Origin: Tetragonia tetragonoides
Taxonomy: Eukaryota; Streptophyta; Magnoliopsida; Caryophyllales; Aizoaceae
Direction: 5' to 3'
Length of the DNA stretch: 64,000 nt
NCBI GenBank assembly: GCA_038025085.1
Contig: CM076154.1
Coordinates: 35,754,501-35,818,500 of the forward strand
The notes beneath the pieces are model-generated. The model searched no databases, was not told the DNA's origin, and was given only the letters and a program-made list of their open reading frames with translations. The position numbers and the translations under genes are program-made. This document shows positions 38,100 to 49,582 of this stretch, one piece after another. Position 1 is the stretch's first letter, and each line of letters begins with the position of its first letter.

Positions 38100-40545
38100 A
38101 ACTTACCTCTGAGAACCCGACAACTCCTGTTCATCCTCGTCGAACTTCACCGAACGGTGGACTCAGTGATCCTGAAGGAGCGAGCACCCCTACCCGCTAG
38201 CTGACCGACTCAGCGATCTCGAAGGAGCAAGTACCCCCACCGCTGGCTTACCGACTCAGCGATCCCGAAGGAGCGAGCCCACCCAACCAACGTTTATACC
38301 GGTGTCGTTCAATAAGTTTACTAGGAAGTCGCGTAGTTCCCGTTTGCCGTCGACGACCTCGGTAGCACCTGATGGACCTCGACAAAAAAAAAAATCCAAG
38401 TAGATTCAAGTGAATCCTCACTCCACACAATACGTCTGTCACTCCTTCTTTCGTCCACAAGCCCTCTCTGATCAAGCAACTACCCCCTAAATACTCTTGT
38501 AAGGTTAGTGATTCTAACAAAGAGTAGACATGTCAGTGCGTAACTTTCGTTCACACAGAGGTTTTTGAGAGTGCGGAGAGTTATTTTCCAAAAGTTTAAC
38601 CTCAAACTTTTCAAGTATATTATTAATTTAAGGAAGAACTTTTTTTTTTTTTTTGTATTTTTCACATAAGGTAGCTATTTAATTTAATTATTAATTAAAA
38701 AAATAAGTAGAAAACTATGAAATAAAATAGAAAAAATATCAAAAAATAGAAATCACTTCAGAAATATTGGTAAAAATCATTAGACCTCACTATGATAATA
38801 AAGAGGGTTTGGGGGTTGGTTTGGTGATATGGGGTGGTGGAGAGTCATACTCGATACCTAAAAACTATGGATTGTCCTTCGATGTTCCGTATAACGTCCT
38901 TCCAAGCTTATCAACGCCCTGATAACCTACACCTAGGGCATCCCATGTCCCTAGGGGTGTCATGTGTCATATGGTGTAAAAAAATATAAACTTTGGAAAA
39001 GCTGGGCCTCTCGGAAATCCGAGAAACGTGGATTAGCCTTCAGTTTTTGGCTTGCCGGGTTCGGGTGTCACTTTTGCCCAAAATTTACGGGGGGCTATCA
39101 TGACTCTAAAGGACCCTCTCTGCCCCAAGAGGGTCATCCAGATCCCCAAACTTCGATATCAACAATGCTTTTGGTGTTTCGACCATTACATTGGTGTCTA
39201 GTAAAAACGTTCTTACAAGCCTATCAGAGACCTGATAACTGACCTCGAGTGCCTCCGGTATCCCCTAGGGGTGTCTCGTGCAATGTGATGCAAAAATATA
39301 CACCTTCGTTTCGGGGCCTCCGATAAGCCTCAAAAACGTGGATTATAGCCTTCGTTTTTAGCTTTCCGGGGCCCGGGTGTCATTTCTGCCCAAACTTCCC
39401 TGGGGGGTCTTCTAATACCCTAGAGGACCCTCGGTGCTCCGGGAGCATCATACGAATCACCAAATTTTGATATCACTCATGCTTTCGGTGTTCGGTCGTT
39501 ACATTAGTGTCCTGTAAAAACGCCCTTACAAGCCAATCAGAGACCAGATAACCAATACTGGGACCTACCATGTCCCTCAGGAGTGTCACGTGCGATATGG
39601 TGTGAAAATACACACCTTCGTTTTGGGGCCTCTCGGAAGTCCGAAGACGTGGATTATAGCCTTTGATTTTCGACTTCCCAAAGTCTGAGTGTCAATTTTT
39701 CCCAAACTTATCCGGGGGGTTTTTCATGACCCTAGAGAATCCACGGTGGTCCGGGAGGGTCATCCGGATCCCTGAATTTCGATATCACCTATGATTTTGG
39801 TGTTCCGGCCCTTACATTGATGTCGCGTAAAAAACGTCCTTATAAGCCTATCAGGGACCAGATAACCGACCTTGGGGGCCTCACATGTACCCTAGGGGTG
39901 CCCCGTGTGATGTAGTGTGAAAAATACACCTTCCTTTTAGGGTCTCTTGGAAGCCCAAAAAACGTGGATTATAGTCTTTGATTTTCGACTTCCTGGGGCG
40001 CTATTGTCGTTTTTGCTCAAACTTATTCTCCTGAGGATCTATCATGACCATAGAGAACCTTCAGTGCCCTGGGACGGTCATCCAGGTCGGGTCCCCAAAC
40101 TCCGATTTCATTACGACATGGGAAATGATACATAGGACATGAGACAATAATAAGACATGGGGCATGGTCGTTCATTGGGCGCTGGAACATAGGTCATGCT
40201 CAGCCCGCTCGTTAGACGTTGGGACGTGGGACATGGGCACTGAACATGAGCGTTGGGATATGGGATGTGAGTGCTCACTGAGCGCTGGGATATGGGCCGG
40301 GATGTAGGCGCTCGCTGAGCGCTGGGATATGGTATGTGAGCGCTCGCTGATCGTTGGGACATGGTCGCTCGCTAGGCGGTCCCTGAGCGTTGGGACATAC
40401 TAGGTGTTGCGTCATGGGACAAGCTAAGGCGTTGCAGCGCCATGGGACATGGGTGTTTGGCCATGGGTTATGGGTGCTGCGTCATGGGACAAGGCTCTGC
40501 AGCGCTGTGGGTCATGGACTCATGGGTGCTGCCTTATTACTTTTG
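38100..40545. repeat. Unclassified element, copy B (inverted relative to 7165-9110)
   Basis: From left to right: a tandem of about 46-bp units ('ccgactcagcgatc ... gaaggagcgag', about 38158-38285, three copies); an AT-rich part (about 38560-38880) complementary to 8450-8750; about four units of period 312-314 bp ('gatatca' near 39155, 39469, 39781); and a long block of 'catgggacatg/gcgctggga' words (40110-40520). The part order mirrors copy A. A short (TTG)n run follows. No protein-coding region is convincing. Confidence 0.7.
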
Positions 40546-40592
40546 TTGTTGTTGTTGTTGTTGTTGTTACATAGATACAGGGGAATAACTTT

Positions 40593-40656
<64 letters not shown>
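40541..40656. repeat. (TTG)n and (TA)n microsatellites
   Basis: Nine TTG units at 40541-40568, then after about 30 bp an uninterrupted TA run at about 40599-40656. Confidence 0.9.
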
Positions 40657-40658
<2 letters not shown>

Positions 40659-41402
40659 CCTCAAAGAATAAGAAAATGTGAGCAATCATTGTGGATTGAC
40701 GTTTTGAAAAGGTTTGGAATTATTGGGAGAGCAATGGTACTAAGACAAAAAATGCAGATAGTTTTACAATTTTGTGCGAGGGAAACATAACTGAAAAAAT
40801 TTAAGAGTTGCTCTAGCTTTTCTTCCTCAGCTATTTTTATAAAGTTTGGTAAGAAAGAAATATTTTTGCCTAAATTTTTCCGGAAGTCTTTAAAAGAAAT
40901 GGAATAAGTAAAAAAAAAATGCACCATTGTCTTGCAAAATCTTCTAATTATTATATCCTATGACTCATTTTAATATCATCAGAACATTAATTATAGAGCG
41001 TCGCGAATATGAGTCAATGAAATTCATGTTCATATTTGAACACACACACTTGTGAAGTTTTGATTACGGACTTGAGACATCCAGTTGCTAGGCAACATGA
41101 CTAGCTAACCAATTAATAATTTAGTTAAATGTCTTGTACTGTTAGGGATTTTTGATATTTGATTTGATAGTGAATTTTGTCTTGTCTCAGTCAACAAGTA
41201 GAGGACTAATGTAGTATTATTAGTGAAGTTTGATTTAATAGTTGCCGACACTTCATGTATTGTATTCATCATTTTGCTGCGGTAAATTTGGAGTCATGTA
41301 TTATTACTTCGTAGTACAATCAGAAATTAGTGGGTATGTGTGTCTGGAGTTTGAAAGTGGGTTGTTCCATATTGAAAGATTGAACGGCTAGCTTCAAGCA
41401 TG
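40657..41402. other. Intergenic, no gene seen
   Basis: Anonymous AT-rich sequence without recognisable coding, repeat or regulatory structure. Confidence 0.4.
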
Positions 41403-41410
41403 TATATAAG

Positions 41411-41916
41411 TAGAGGTGTAAATGAGCCGAGTCGAGTTTGAGCCAGGCCTGGCTCGGGCTCGGCTCGGTTTGTTTTGGCTCGGCTCGGGCTCGGCTCGAA
41501 GCTCACCGAGCCGGAAAAATCAAAGCTCGGGCTCGGCTCGATGTAGGTTCGCGACTCGGCTCGACTCAGTTTGGCTCGGCTCAAATTCAAACTCATCAGT
41601 ACAAACGTAAGGAAAATTGTTCTAAAATATTTGCAATTGAATTTGACTATAATGACCTCTTGCACGTTCTCATATGAAGAAAAAAAAACCTTAAAAAATA
41701 AGAAATCTCTACATATATTTAATGGTTTTATTCGAATAGAGAGGAAACTTAACTGAATCGAGCCAACCGAGCCGACCGAGCCGAGCCATAGTAGACTCGG
41801 GCTCAGCTCGAAAAGCATTCGAGCAGGCTCGAGCTCGGTTTGACCCGAGCTCGAGCCGAGCTTTGACCGAGCCGAGCCCAAGGGCTCACCGAGTCGGCTC
41901 GACTCAGTTACACCCC
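41411..41916. mobile_element. hAT-like non-autonomous element with GCTCGG word array
   Basis: Flanked by perfect 8-bp copies TATATAAG (41403-41410, 41917-41924). The ends TAGAGGTGTAA and TTACACCCC are inverted and fit the hAT 'TAGGGGTG' style. The left arm is an array of 'gctcgg' words and the right arm their complement ('ccgagc'), around an AT-rich core (about 41590-41750). The apparent proteins in this stretch are shadows of the array. Confidence 0.82.
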
Positions 41917-41924
41917 TATATAAG

Positions 41925-42330
41925 GTAGTGAGTTACACCCCACCTATTGCCAATTATTGGTTTTAGGTTTAAATTAAATCCCATTTGACAAACTGCACAT
42001 AAGTCCAGTGGAATTCCATCATAACACCATGGTGTAAGTTGGAGTAATCCATCAAACTTATACGCTAGTCTCCTCTCTCACATTCTTTAGATGTGGGACA
42101 CTCACATGTGGGTTATTCTCTTAACAAATTCCTAATTGATATAATCATGTAAGGGGTGTGTATTCTTTTACAATATATACATATATATCAATATAAATTC
42201 ATTTTGTTGATGTTTCTCTTCGCAACAAATCATCCATCTTATGTCGTTAATGAAAACAAAAACGCGACTTTTAGGGGACGGCCTTATTCATGAGATGAAG
42301 TGAGTTATCACTTTTTATGTATGGTGATAT
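41925..42330. other. Intergenic, no gene seen
   Basis: Anonymous sequence between two transposons; no gene or clear repeat. Confidence 0.4.
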
Positions 42331-42339
42331 TATTATTTT

Positions 42340-43537
42340 GGATTTTTTATTCAGAACTACCTTGTTTGGGGTGGGTTTTGTGACTTACTACCTTAAAACT
42401 TTTTTTTTGTGGGGAACTACCTTAGAAAGCCAAATTGTTTGTTGACCAATACCTTTGACCAATTTTCAATGAGTTTTTTTCTTAAATGGCCAAAATGCCC
42501 TCATGTGCCACTCACATGTTCACTTAAGCCCTCATTCTCTCTCTCCTATCTCTCACCTCCATTGCCATTGTCAAGCTGGCTGGTGGCCGTGTTCTTATTA
42601 CGCCGGCGACGGGAGAAAGTCACGAGCATTTATTCTACAAAGCATTGTTCCAGGATCACCCTCAACCTCGTTTTGTTGCATTTTGAATTCAATCATATGT
42701 TCAACACACTGCAAAAATAAAACGAGAATGAAGACCAAGAAATCAAACAGAAATAGCGTTCCTCCATTGAAATTCGTCCGGTTGCTGTTGATGTGTGGAG
42801 CCAGTGACCATGTATTGTATACTTTTGTGTTCTCATAGACAACCTTGCCAAGGAACAAATCGATCCTAATGTACAATTCATTAGTTTTGCCAATGTGCGA
42901 TGCTCCTTAATTACAGGAACAATTCGATGCTCAAGCCTGCAAAGATAATGAAGTTAGGTAAGAATTAGCCAACAGACATCACCTGCAAACAAACTATTGT
43001 TCCTTTGTAGAACCATAGTCTAGCTCTAAAGTAAGTCAAACATTGCAAGGGAGTGTACTTAGCACACTATAAGAATTATCAACAGCAACCCCTCAATGCC
43101 AGAAGTTGATTTTGGGGATACAAAGATGTGCATAGCCTTAACAGTCACCAAGAAGTTAGATCATTTTGGGGATAAAGAATTCAGAGAATGGCTATGATTC
43201 AGTGAGGAGATTCGTAGCAAATCATCATATCAGTTCAATCGACTTTTATGTAATAAAGTGATTTGCATCACCATCAATTAATGATTCATCAGAAATTAAT
43301 TTGTCTCAATGGCAATGGAGGTGAGAGATAGGAGAGAGAGAATGAGGGCTTAGGTGAACATGTGAGTGGCATATGAGGGCATTTTGGCCATTTAAGAAAA
43401 AAACTCATTGAAAATTGGTTAAAGGTATTGGTCAACAAACAATTTGGCTTTCTAAGGTAGTTCCCCACAAAAAAAAAGTTTTAAGGTAGTAAGTCACAAA
43501 ACCCACCCCAAACAAGATAGTTCTGAACAAAAAATCC
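42340..43537. mobile_element. Mutator-like element (MULE) with 231-bp terminal inverted repeats
   Basis: 1198 bp. The left arm 42340-42570 and right arm 43307-43537 are nearly exact reverse complements. A perfect 9-bp target duplication TATTATTTT lies at 42331-42339 and 43538-43546, the Mutator hallmark. No transposase is encoded, so it is non-autonomous. The 736-bp interior is unrelated to the arms and may be captured host sequence: on the minus strand an acceptor-like 'tttatttttgcag' is followed by an open frame ending in a stop near 42598. The long, well-preserved arms suggest recent activity. Confidence 0.92.
42598..42720 (-). pseudogene. Possible captured exon inside the MULE
   Basis: On the minus strand, after 'tttatttttgcag' (about 42713-42725), an open frame starts '[20 protein letters not shown]' and ends at a TAA just inside the left arm. 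I do not recognise the family. The splice-acceptor-like boundary and position are what make it look like a captured last exon (Pack-MULE). It may be chance. Confidence 0.3.
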
Positions 43538-43746
43538 TATTATTTTTTATCTATAAGTATCACGTCTCATAGATGAACCAACATTATATAACTTTTTGTT
43601 AGGATCCTATAGGTAGGGGCTGAGTCACACTCACAGAAATGTGTATGCTCAATATAATATAGATCTATGACATATATATTTCTAGTGTGTCTAGCCTATA
43701 GCTAATTCAAATCTTCAATGATCAATGTGTTAGATGGTTCACTAAT

Positions 43747-44407
43747 GGGCCGTTTGGTTGGAAGTAATGATTAAAGGGGTAATTGAATGAATTTTTAGCG
43801 TAAAATAGTAAAGTAAATGGTTATAAGGATAACGATTAAAGGGGGGTAATGGAGAAAATGAAGGAAAATGGGGAAATATAATTACCCTAGGGAGAGGTGA
43901 GTTTCTATTATCCCCCAATCGGGAGTAATCATTACTAGGGCTGTTCAGAAATATCCGAACCCGAGCATCCGATCGAAAAACCCGAATATTCGAAATAAAA
44001 CTATTCGAAAAAGCGGATATCCGACATTTCGGATACGGGTTCGAATACCATTTTCCAAAATTTTCGGATACACAGATATCCGAAAAACTCAAAGTTATCT
44101 GAAAAATCCGAAACTATCCGAAATATTTGGCTCACATTTTCCTAATATTAGGCACAAAATAGGATAAAAAATAAAAAAAATATAAATATATTTCGGATAG
44201 CGGATATCCGACTATCCGAATCCGAAATTTCAGATATCAGCTGAAAAATCGAATATCCGAAATTTCGGATATCAATTTCGGATACCCGCATATGAACACC
44301 CCTAATTATTACCTTTATCCCACAAAATTTAACTCTCACTACCTCATATACCTCCCATTTTATTTATTCCATTACTTCTTTAATTATTACCCCCAACCAA
44401 ACGGCCC
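43747..44407. mobile_element. MITE with 15-bp perfect termini, split by a hAT-like element
   Basis: The termini GGGCCGTTTGGTTGG and CCAACCAAACGGCCC are perfectly inverted. With one extra base at each end it is flanked by TAA (43743-43745, 44409-44411), fitting PIF/Harbinger. The element at 43936-44304 is inserted inside; without it the MITE is about 284 bp. Confidence 0.8.
43936..44304. mobile_element. hAT-like non-autonomous element with ATCCGAAA word array, nested
   Basis: 369 bp. The ends TAGGGCTGTTCA and TGAACACCCCTA are inverted. The flanking 8-bp copies atcattac (43928-43935) and attattac (44305-44312) match at 7 of 8. The arms repeat 'tatccgaa' words around an AT-rich core (about 44120-44190). 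It is inserted into the MITE at 43747-44407, so it is younger than that element. Confidence 0.85.
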
Positions 44408-44411
44408 TTAA

Positions 44412-45340
44412 CTATATATAGTTCGTGAAATTCATGCAACTCTTATCAGTATCCGTCTTCATCAATCTTTCCTAATTTATAATTCCAACTCGTTTTATGT
44501 ATGGGCCAAAGCGGCCCAATCTTTATTAAGCTAGCTATATATGCATGTACATTTCATCCATATGCACAATATTAGGTGTGTGCTCATATGCATAACACGG
44601 TTTGTACCTAATGTAATGTGGTTTTTAGTCTCATCTTACCTTTACTATTAAAACACAGTGCCTTTTTTAATATTTGCCATGTAACACATTTGAGATTGAC
44701 ATATAGAATGCCACGTAAATCCCCAAGTTTGTATGGTAATAATACGTAAGCCTCCACCTAAGCCGCCCATGCAAGTGTGTCAAACATTTATTTGAATTAA
44801 TAAATACAAAACGACATAATTATTATCATATTGTTCAAGTTATAAAATCAAATAACTTTTGTTCCCCCACTATAAAAATCATAATTCTTACTTCATTGCA
44901 TCAGGTTCAGGAAATATTTCAAAATGAGATACATATGTCCTATATTTGACTCTATAATAATATTCGGTAGAAGTTATAAAACATACACTATATAGTTTCT
45001 CCTCGCCATGAGACACTTCTACGATGTATTTGTTATTTTTGTCATGTGGTGCTTATATTACTATTGCATTGTCATGTGGTGTTATGCGATTCGTTACTTT
45101 CATTATATGATTAATATGTTAAGCTAAATTGCCACAAAAATAGATAATTGAGAATCAAAACTTCTTTAAAAAAAGAAAAGAGGAAATGCCCTTAATCACA
45201 TGACTATGTTATCCGTGTAATTAATTAAGACACCTACTATATAAGACCTAAATGAATAGACAACATATAAAAAGAAACTGACCCGGGACATCGACCGAGA
45301 TCAAAACTAATTTAAATATCAAAGTATAGTTGTCAACAAT
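44412..45340. other. Intergenic, no gene seen
   Basis: AT-rich anonymous sequence with no gene or clear element. Confidence 0.4.
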
Positions 45341-45459
45341 AAGTCTTATATGAGGTGGTCTGAAGGTGAGGTTACCTCTATATACAAGCAATGACGTCGG
45401 AATGACATAATGCTTGTATGAGAGGCATCAGATTACCTTCAAGTCGCCTCATACAAAAT
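45341..45459. mobile_element. Short hairpin MITE, 'cctcatacaa' family copy 1
   Basis: About 119 bp that folds on itself: 'aagtcttatatgaggtggtc' at the left against 'gtcgcctcatacaaaatttt' at the right, and 'tatacaagcaatg' against 'cataatgcttgta' towards the centre. A second copy is at 47284-47400. Confidence 0.65.
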
Positions 45460-45711
45460 TTTGCAAATTGCCAATTACAAAAAGATTATTACAATTATTT
45501 TAATAAGTAGTGGTATTTGTGGTTCCATTGGATTCGAAAAACAATGTATGCATAAACATTATATAATCATTTTAACATCAATCAGTGCAACATAATAAAT
45601 TGTTATGACTTATATAGGACACACTTTGTACAATTTTAACAATTATCACAAATATCAATTTATTATTACCATATATGTTCAAGGAATATCATAATAACTT
45701 AGGCTCTGTTT

Positions 45712-46230
45712 TCTTCATATTTTTTTTTACTGAACTATCTAAACAAAATTGAACTGAAATGAACTTTACTAAATTGAACTGAATTTTTGAACAGAACTTA
45801 TTTTTACTAAATCTACAATTACAAGAGTAAAGTTATACTCATTTTGTCCCAAACAAATGTTTACAGTTGTTTTTTCACAGTTTTCAATGCATCACTCTGA
45901 CCATAAATAATTGTAATCATATGATTATATAAATTATAAAAATATGATTTTTCAAAAGCACATATTTAAGATTTAAGATGTATCTAACATATTATTTTTA
46001 CATTATAAATATTTTTATTTTTTCACAAAATTATGGTCAAAGTTTGCGAACTTTGACCTTGAAATAAAGCAACCGTAAACATCTGCCTGGGACGGAGGGA
46101 ATACTTCGGTTTACCGATCAACTAAACTGAGCTGATTTTTTCTGAATTGAATTTCTTTTTACTGAACTGAATCTTACTTAACTGAATTGGAATTTACTGA
46201 ATAATTCAAGGAGAAGTTGAAGAGAATACA
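45712..46230. mobile_element. Tourist-like MITE, 'ACTGAA' family copy 3, split by a Stowaway
   Basis: Starts after TTA (45709-45711) with GGCTCTGTTTTCTTC. The 'actgaactgaa' words continue on both sides of the Stowaway at 45838-46101. The right end ('gaagttgaagagaatacatc') is degraded, and the target duplication is not preserved. Confidence 0.7.
45838..46101. mobile_element. Stowaway MITE nested in a Tourist MITE
   Basis: 264 bp between TA dinucleotides (45836-45837, 46102-46103). Ends CTCATTTTGTCCCAAACAAA and ...CTGGGACGGAGGGAA. Just inside the ends the element is strongly palindromic ('tgtttacagttg' and 'caaccgtaaaca'). Confidence 0.85.
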
Positions 46231-46639
46231 TCTATCCTTTCTTTTTCATGAGTTTACGTTTTTTTTCTTCCTTTTGATTGTCAGAGCTACATTTTTCTTT
46301 TTCTTCTCGCTCTCTCCATTTCAATATTGTTACTATTTATTTCTATCTATCTTTTTTGGATGTGAAACAACTTAATATATTTTTGGAGAATTTTCTTTGA
46401 GTGGGTGGATTTGGGTAGGTAGGTGGTGATTCTTGATTTTACTAGAGGACATGAAAGAATAGCTACTCTTTTGTTTAGGATTAAGCTGCCCCTGGTAAGG
46501 CCAACGGCCCACACCATAATAAATTATTATTATTACTATTAGTTATTATTAATTATCATCATTATTTTTTTATTATTTTTTTATTATTTTATTATTATAT
46601 TATTGTTGTTGTTGTTGTTATTACGAATTTTTTTTAATA

Positions 46640-46780
46640 AGAACTTTTGGTGAGACGGGGCCTGGGGGTCACTCTTTAGTGATACAATAATTACTGGTAA
46701 TACTCACTATAAGTGATCCCTACATTTTAAAAAAATGACCTTATTTTCGGACAAGTTGGTCTCACACAAGACTTGTATTG

Positions 46781-46878
<98 letters not shown>

Positions 46879-47010
46879 AGACGGTCTTTCCTAATTTTTG
46901 GTGTGATGATCATCACTTTTTAGTGAAATAAGGGTCACGATTCATAATAAATGACCCCTTAATCTCTAAATTGTGACGCCATTTTACTATTGTGAGTTGA
47001 TCTCATACAA
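46640..47010. repeat. Two copies of the 'gtgagacggt' repeat separated by (TTA)n
   Basis: The first copy (46640-46775) runs from 'cttttggtgagacgggg' to 'ttggtctcacacaag'; the second (46877-47010) from 'agacggtctttcc' to 'tgatctcatacaat'. Between them lies an uninterrupted (TTA)n run of about 96 bp (46781-46876). Confidence 0.65.
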
Positions 47011-47283
47011 TATTTTTTTTGAAAGATAAATAAGAGAAAAAAAGTTAAGAGCTTCTCCTATCGAGGGTCACGTTGCTCCTAACCTATCTGTATAAAGAAA
47101 ATAATCCAATTCCACAGATGAGAAAGTGGTTCGATAAAACGGGAAGATGGATTGAAGGCTTTTGTTGGCCATCCCATCCGCAACCTGTTACCTTCACGAA
47201 AAATTTGACTGATGATAACCTGCGGACATCTGGCTAACATTCTGTGTGTGTCGCTAATTACATTTTATTATAATTATTATCAC

Positions 47284-47400
47284 AAAATCTCGTAAGAGGC
47301 GGCCTCAAGGTGAGGCATCTCATACAAGTATGATATCATGCCGACGTCATATACTTGTATATAGAGGTAAACTCGCCTTGAGGCGCCCTCATACAAGACT
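47284..47400. mobile_element. Short hairpin MITE, 'cctcatacaa' family copy 2
   Basis: 'cgtaagaggcggcctcaagg' at the left pairs with 'ccttgaggcgccctcataca' at the right, and 'tacaagtatgatatcatg' pairs with 'catatacttgtat'. Same family as 45341-45459. Confidence 0.7.
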
Positions 47401-48576
47401 TATTGTATTATTATTGTTATTATAGTGCAAGTAGTTCATTATTATAATATTTATTCGATAGAAAGTAGTCGTTCATTTTTGAAGTGATGTAGTAGTAATT
47501 TAGTATAAAAAGGCTTCGTATGCAATCGGAATATGCATCACAATCCTCGTAAAAGAACCCTCACTAATAGTTATAATCAAAGGAGCTACTCCAATAGAGA
47601 GGTTTTCAGCAAGTACACCAGGTTTAATTTCCCTCTCTAGTGCATGTTTGCCTACTACTTCCCTTTAATTAATTACTAACTTCGTATTTGTGTTACAATC
47701 TCTTATATATATTTCCATTTCTGATTGATATATATGCTAATAATAAACAAACCCAAAAAAAAAAAAAAATCTTCATTACATGATTTAGGAGATTTACACT
47801 TTTAATCTAGCCATTTGTATGAGACATGGAATTTGTCTATCTAGAAGAGAAAAAAAAAATAAGAATTAATAAGAGGTGTGACTAGCTAGTGACTAAGCGA
47901 GTCAAGTATTTCATCAATGGAAACCCCATGCACAATCAATGGAAACATTAACCCCATGCACAAATGCACAATCAATGGAAACATTATCAAGAGGTGTGAC
48001 TAGTCATGTAGTCACACACAAAAAAAAAAATGTAGTCACTATGCGAGTCATCAACGCACATACCTGATTAATTGTGATCCTTGAGTTCGCCCCATTGCCT
48101 TTTATTTGTCTTATCTCATCATTACATAGGTTTTTTTGAGCAAGTTTTGTGTGAGAGCAATTCAAAGTCACTGTGAGGAACTGAGGATGAGGTGAGAGGT
48201 TAAATGGTAAGTGTTCCACCCTCACAACCCAATGGTTAGGGGTAGGGAGAATAAAAAAAATCTCCTCTATCTTTCTTTGTAGGGAGCGAGGGTCTCCTCC
48301 TCTACTTAATCCCGTCGACCTTGAATTGGCTTTGCCCGACGCGTGTAATTTGCGGACTATTGCATGCGTCCTTGTAACAAACAAAAAAAAATTCACTAAG
48401 TCACTGTAAAATGGGCTCATTCAATTAATTGTAGGGGTCACGCACTATTTATGAATAGTAATCATACTCTTATTTCATTAAAAAGTAACTTATCTTACCG
48501 AAAGTAACAGTGAGACCATATTTTTACAAGTGTTTGTGGGTTACGTAACTAGCTTTCATAAAGCGATCAATAGATT

Positions 48577-48706
<130 letters not shown>

Positions 48707-49005
48707 GGGCGATGAAAAGAAGAATGAGTAAGGGGCTTAGATAAAAGTTTTTTATTCTTCATGAATTTTTTTTCCTTAGTACCTTTAAAAACTGCCAGTT
48801 TTTGTTTTTAGATGAAAATATCACATCAAACAAATGAATTACGCGTTAAATGAATTCGTAATAATACTTCAAATTATTGTACATATTGATCCTTAATAAT
48901 ATAGTTAAATTACTTAATTTTTCTAAAATGAGATGAATTTTTCCCTATTCTATTACTCACTATTCCAGTATTCCTTGCTACTAATACTCAACTCTACTCT
49001 ACTTA

Positions 49006-49140
<135 letters not shown>

Positions 49141-49449
49141 GCAGAATTAATTTCCTAATAATGAAATGAATAGCCAAATATTTGTATTTATTGAGGAATG
49201 TAACATTGATTATTGGGACTCTAACCATTTAGTCAGGCTTAATTTACAATAGTATGGTTATTATTCATAAATAGTAGGTGATCCCTACAATTAATTGAAT
49301 GAGGTGTGAGGCGACTTCATACAAGATTTAATTAATACGGCCATTATCGCCATGGAAAAAGGTGCTAACATTGCTCTAGATTCTGTTAAACGCAAGAAAA
49401 AGTCTTTTGCTCATCATGAGGCCGGCTCATAAAGAGAATTGTTACATCT

Positions 49450-49582
49450 TGGTTTAATTGAAATCTTTATTTATAGCAGGTGAAGTAACATGAACTATTA
49501 GGTTATTTTAAATGAACGTTATGTTTATACCAATTGGTTTAATTGAAATCTTTATTTAATAATAGCAGGTGAAGCAACATGA
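49450..49582 (+). repeat. Tandem duplication of the splice acceptor and start codon of RIP copy A
   Basis: 'ttggtttaattgaaatcttt ... atagcaggtgaagNaacatgaa' occurs at 49450-49494 and again at 49536-49581, 86 bp apart. The first copy leads only into a three-codon frame before TAG. Use of the first acceptor would place a short upstream ORF before the main frame. Confidence 0.75.

Noticed and set aside
41327..41881. A 184-codon minus-strand frame rich in SRAE-like words, plus plus-strand frames in the same place
   Set aside because: It is the translation of the GCTCGG array of a hAT-like element, not a protein family.
46707..46923. Open frames made of poly-isoleucine or similar
   Set aside because: They are translations of the (TTA)n microsatellite; the same holds for the frames over the TA runs (48556-48762, 48933-49228, 40390-40671) and the AAT run (53199-53396).
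48130..48420. A SINE suggested by 'accattgggttgtgagggt' on the minus strand
   Set aside because: No convincing box A/B pair or target duplication could be found.
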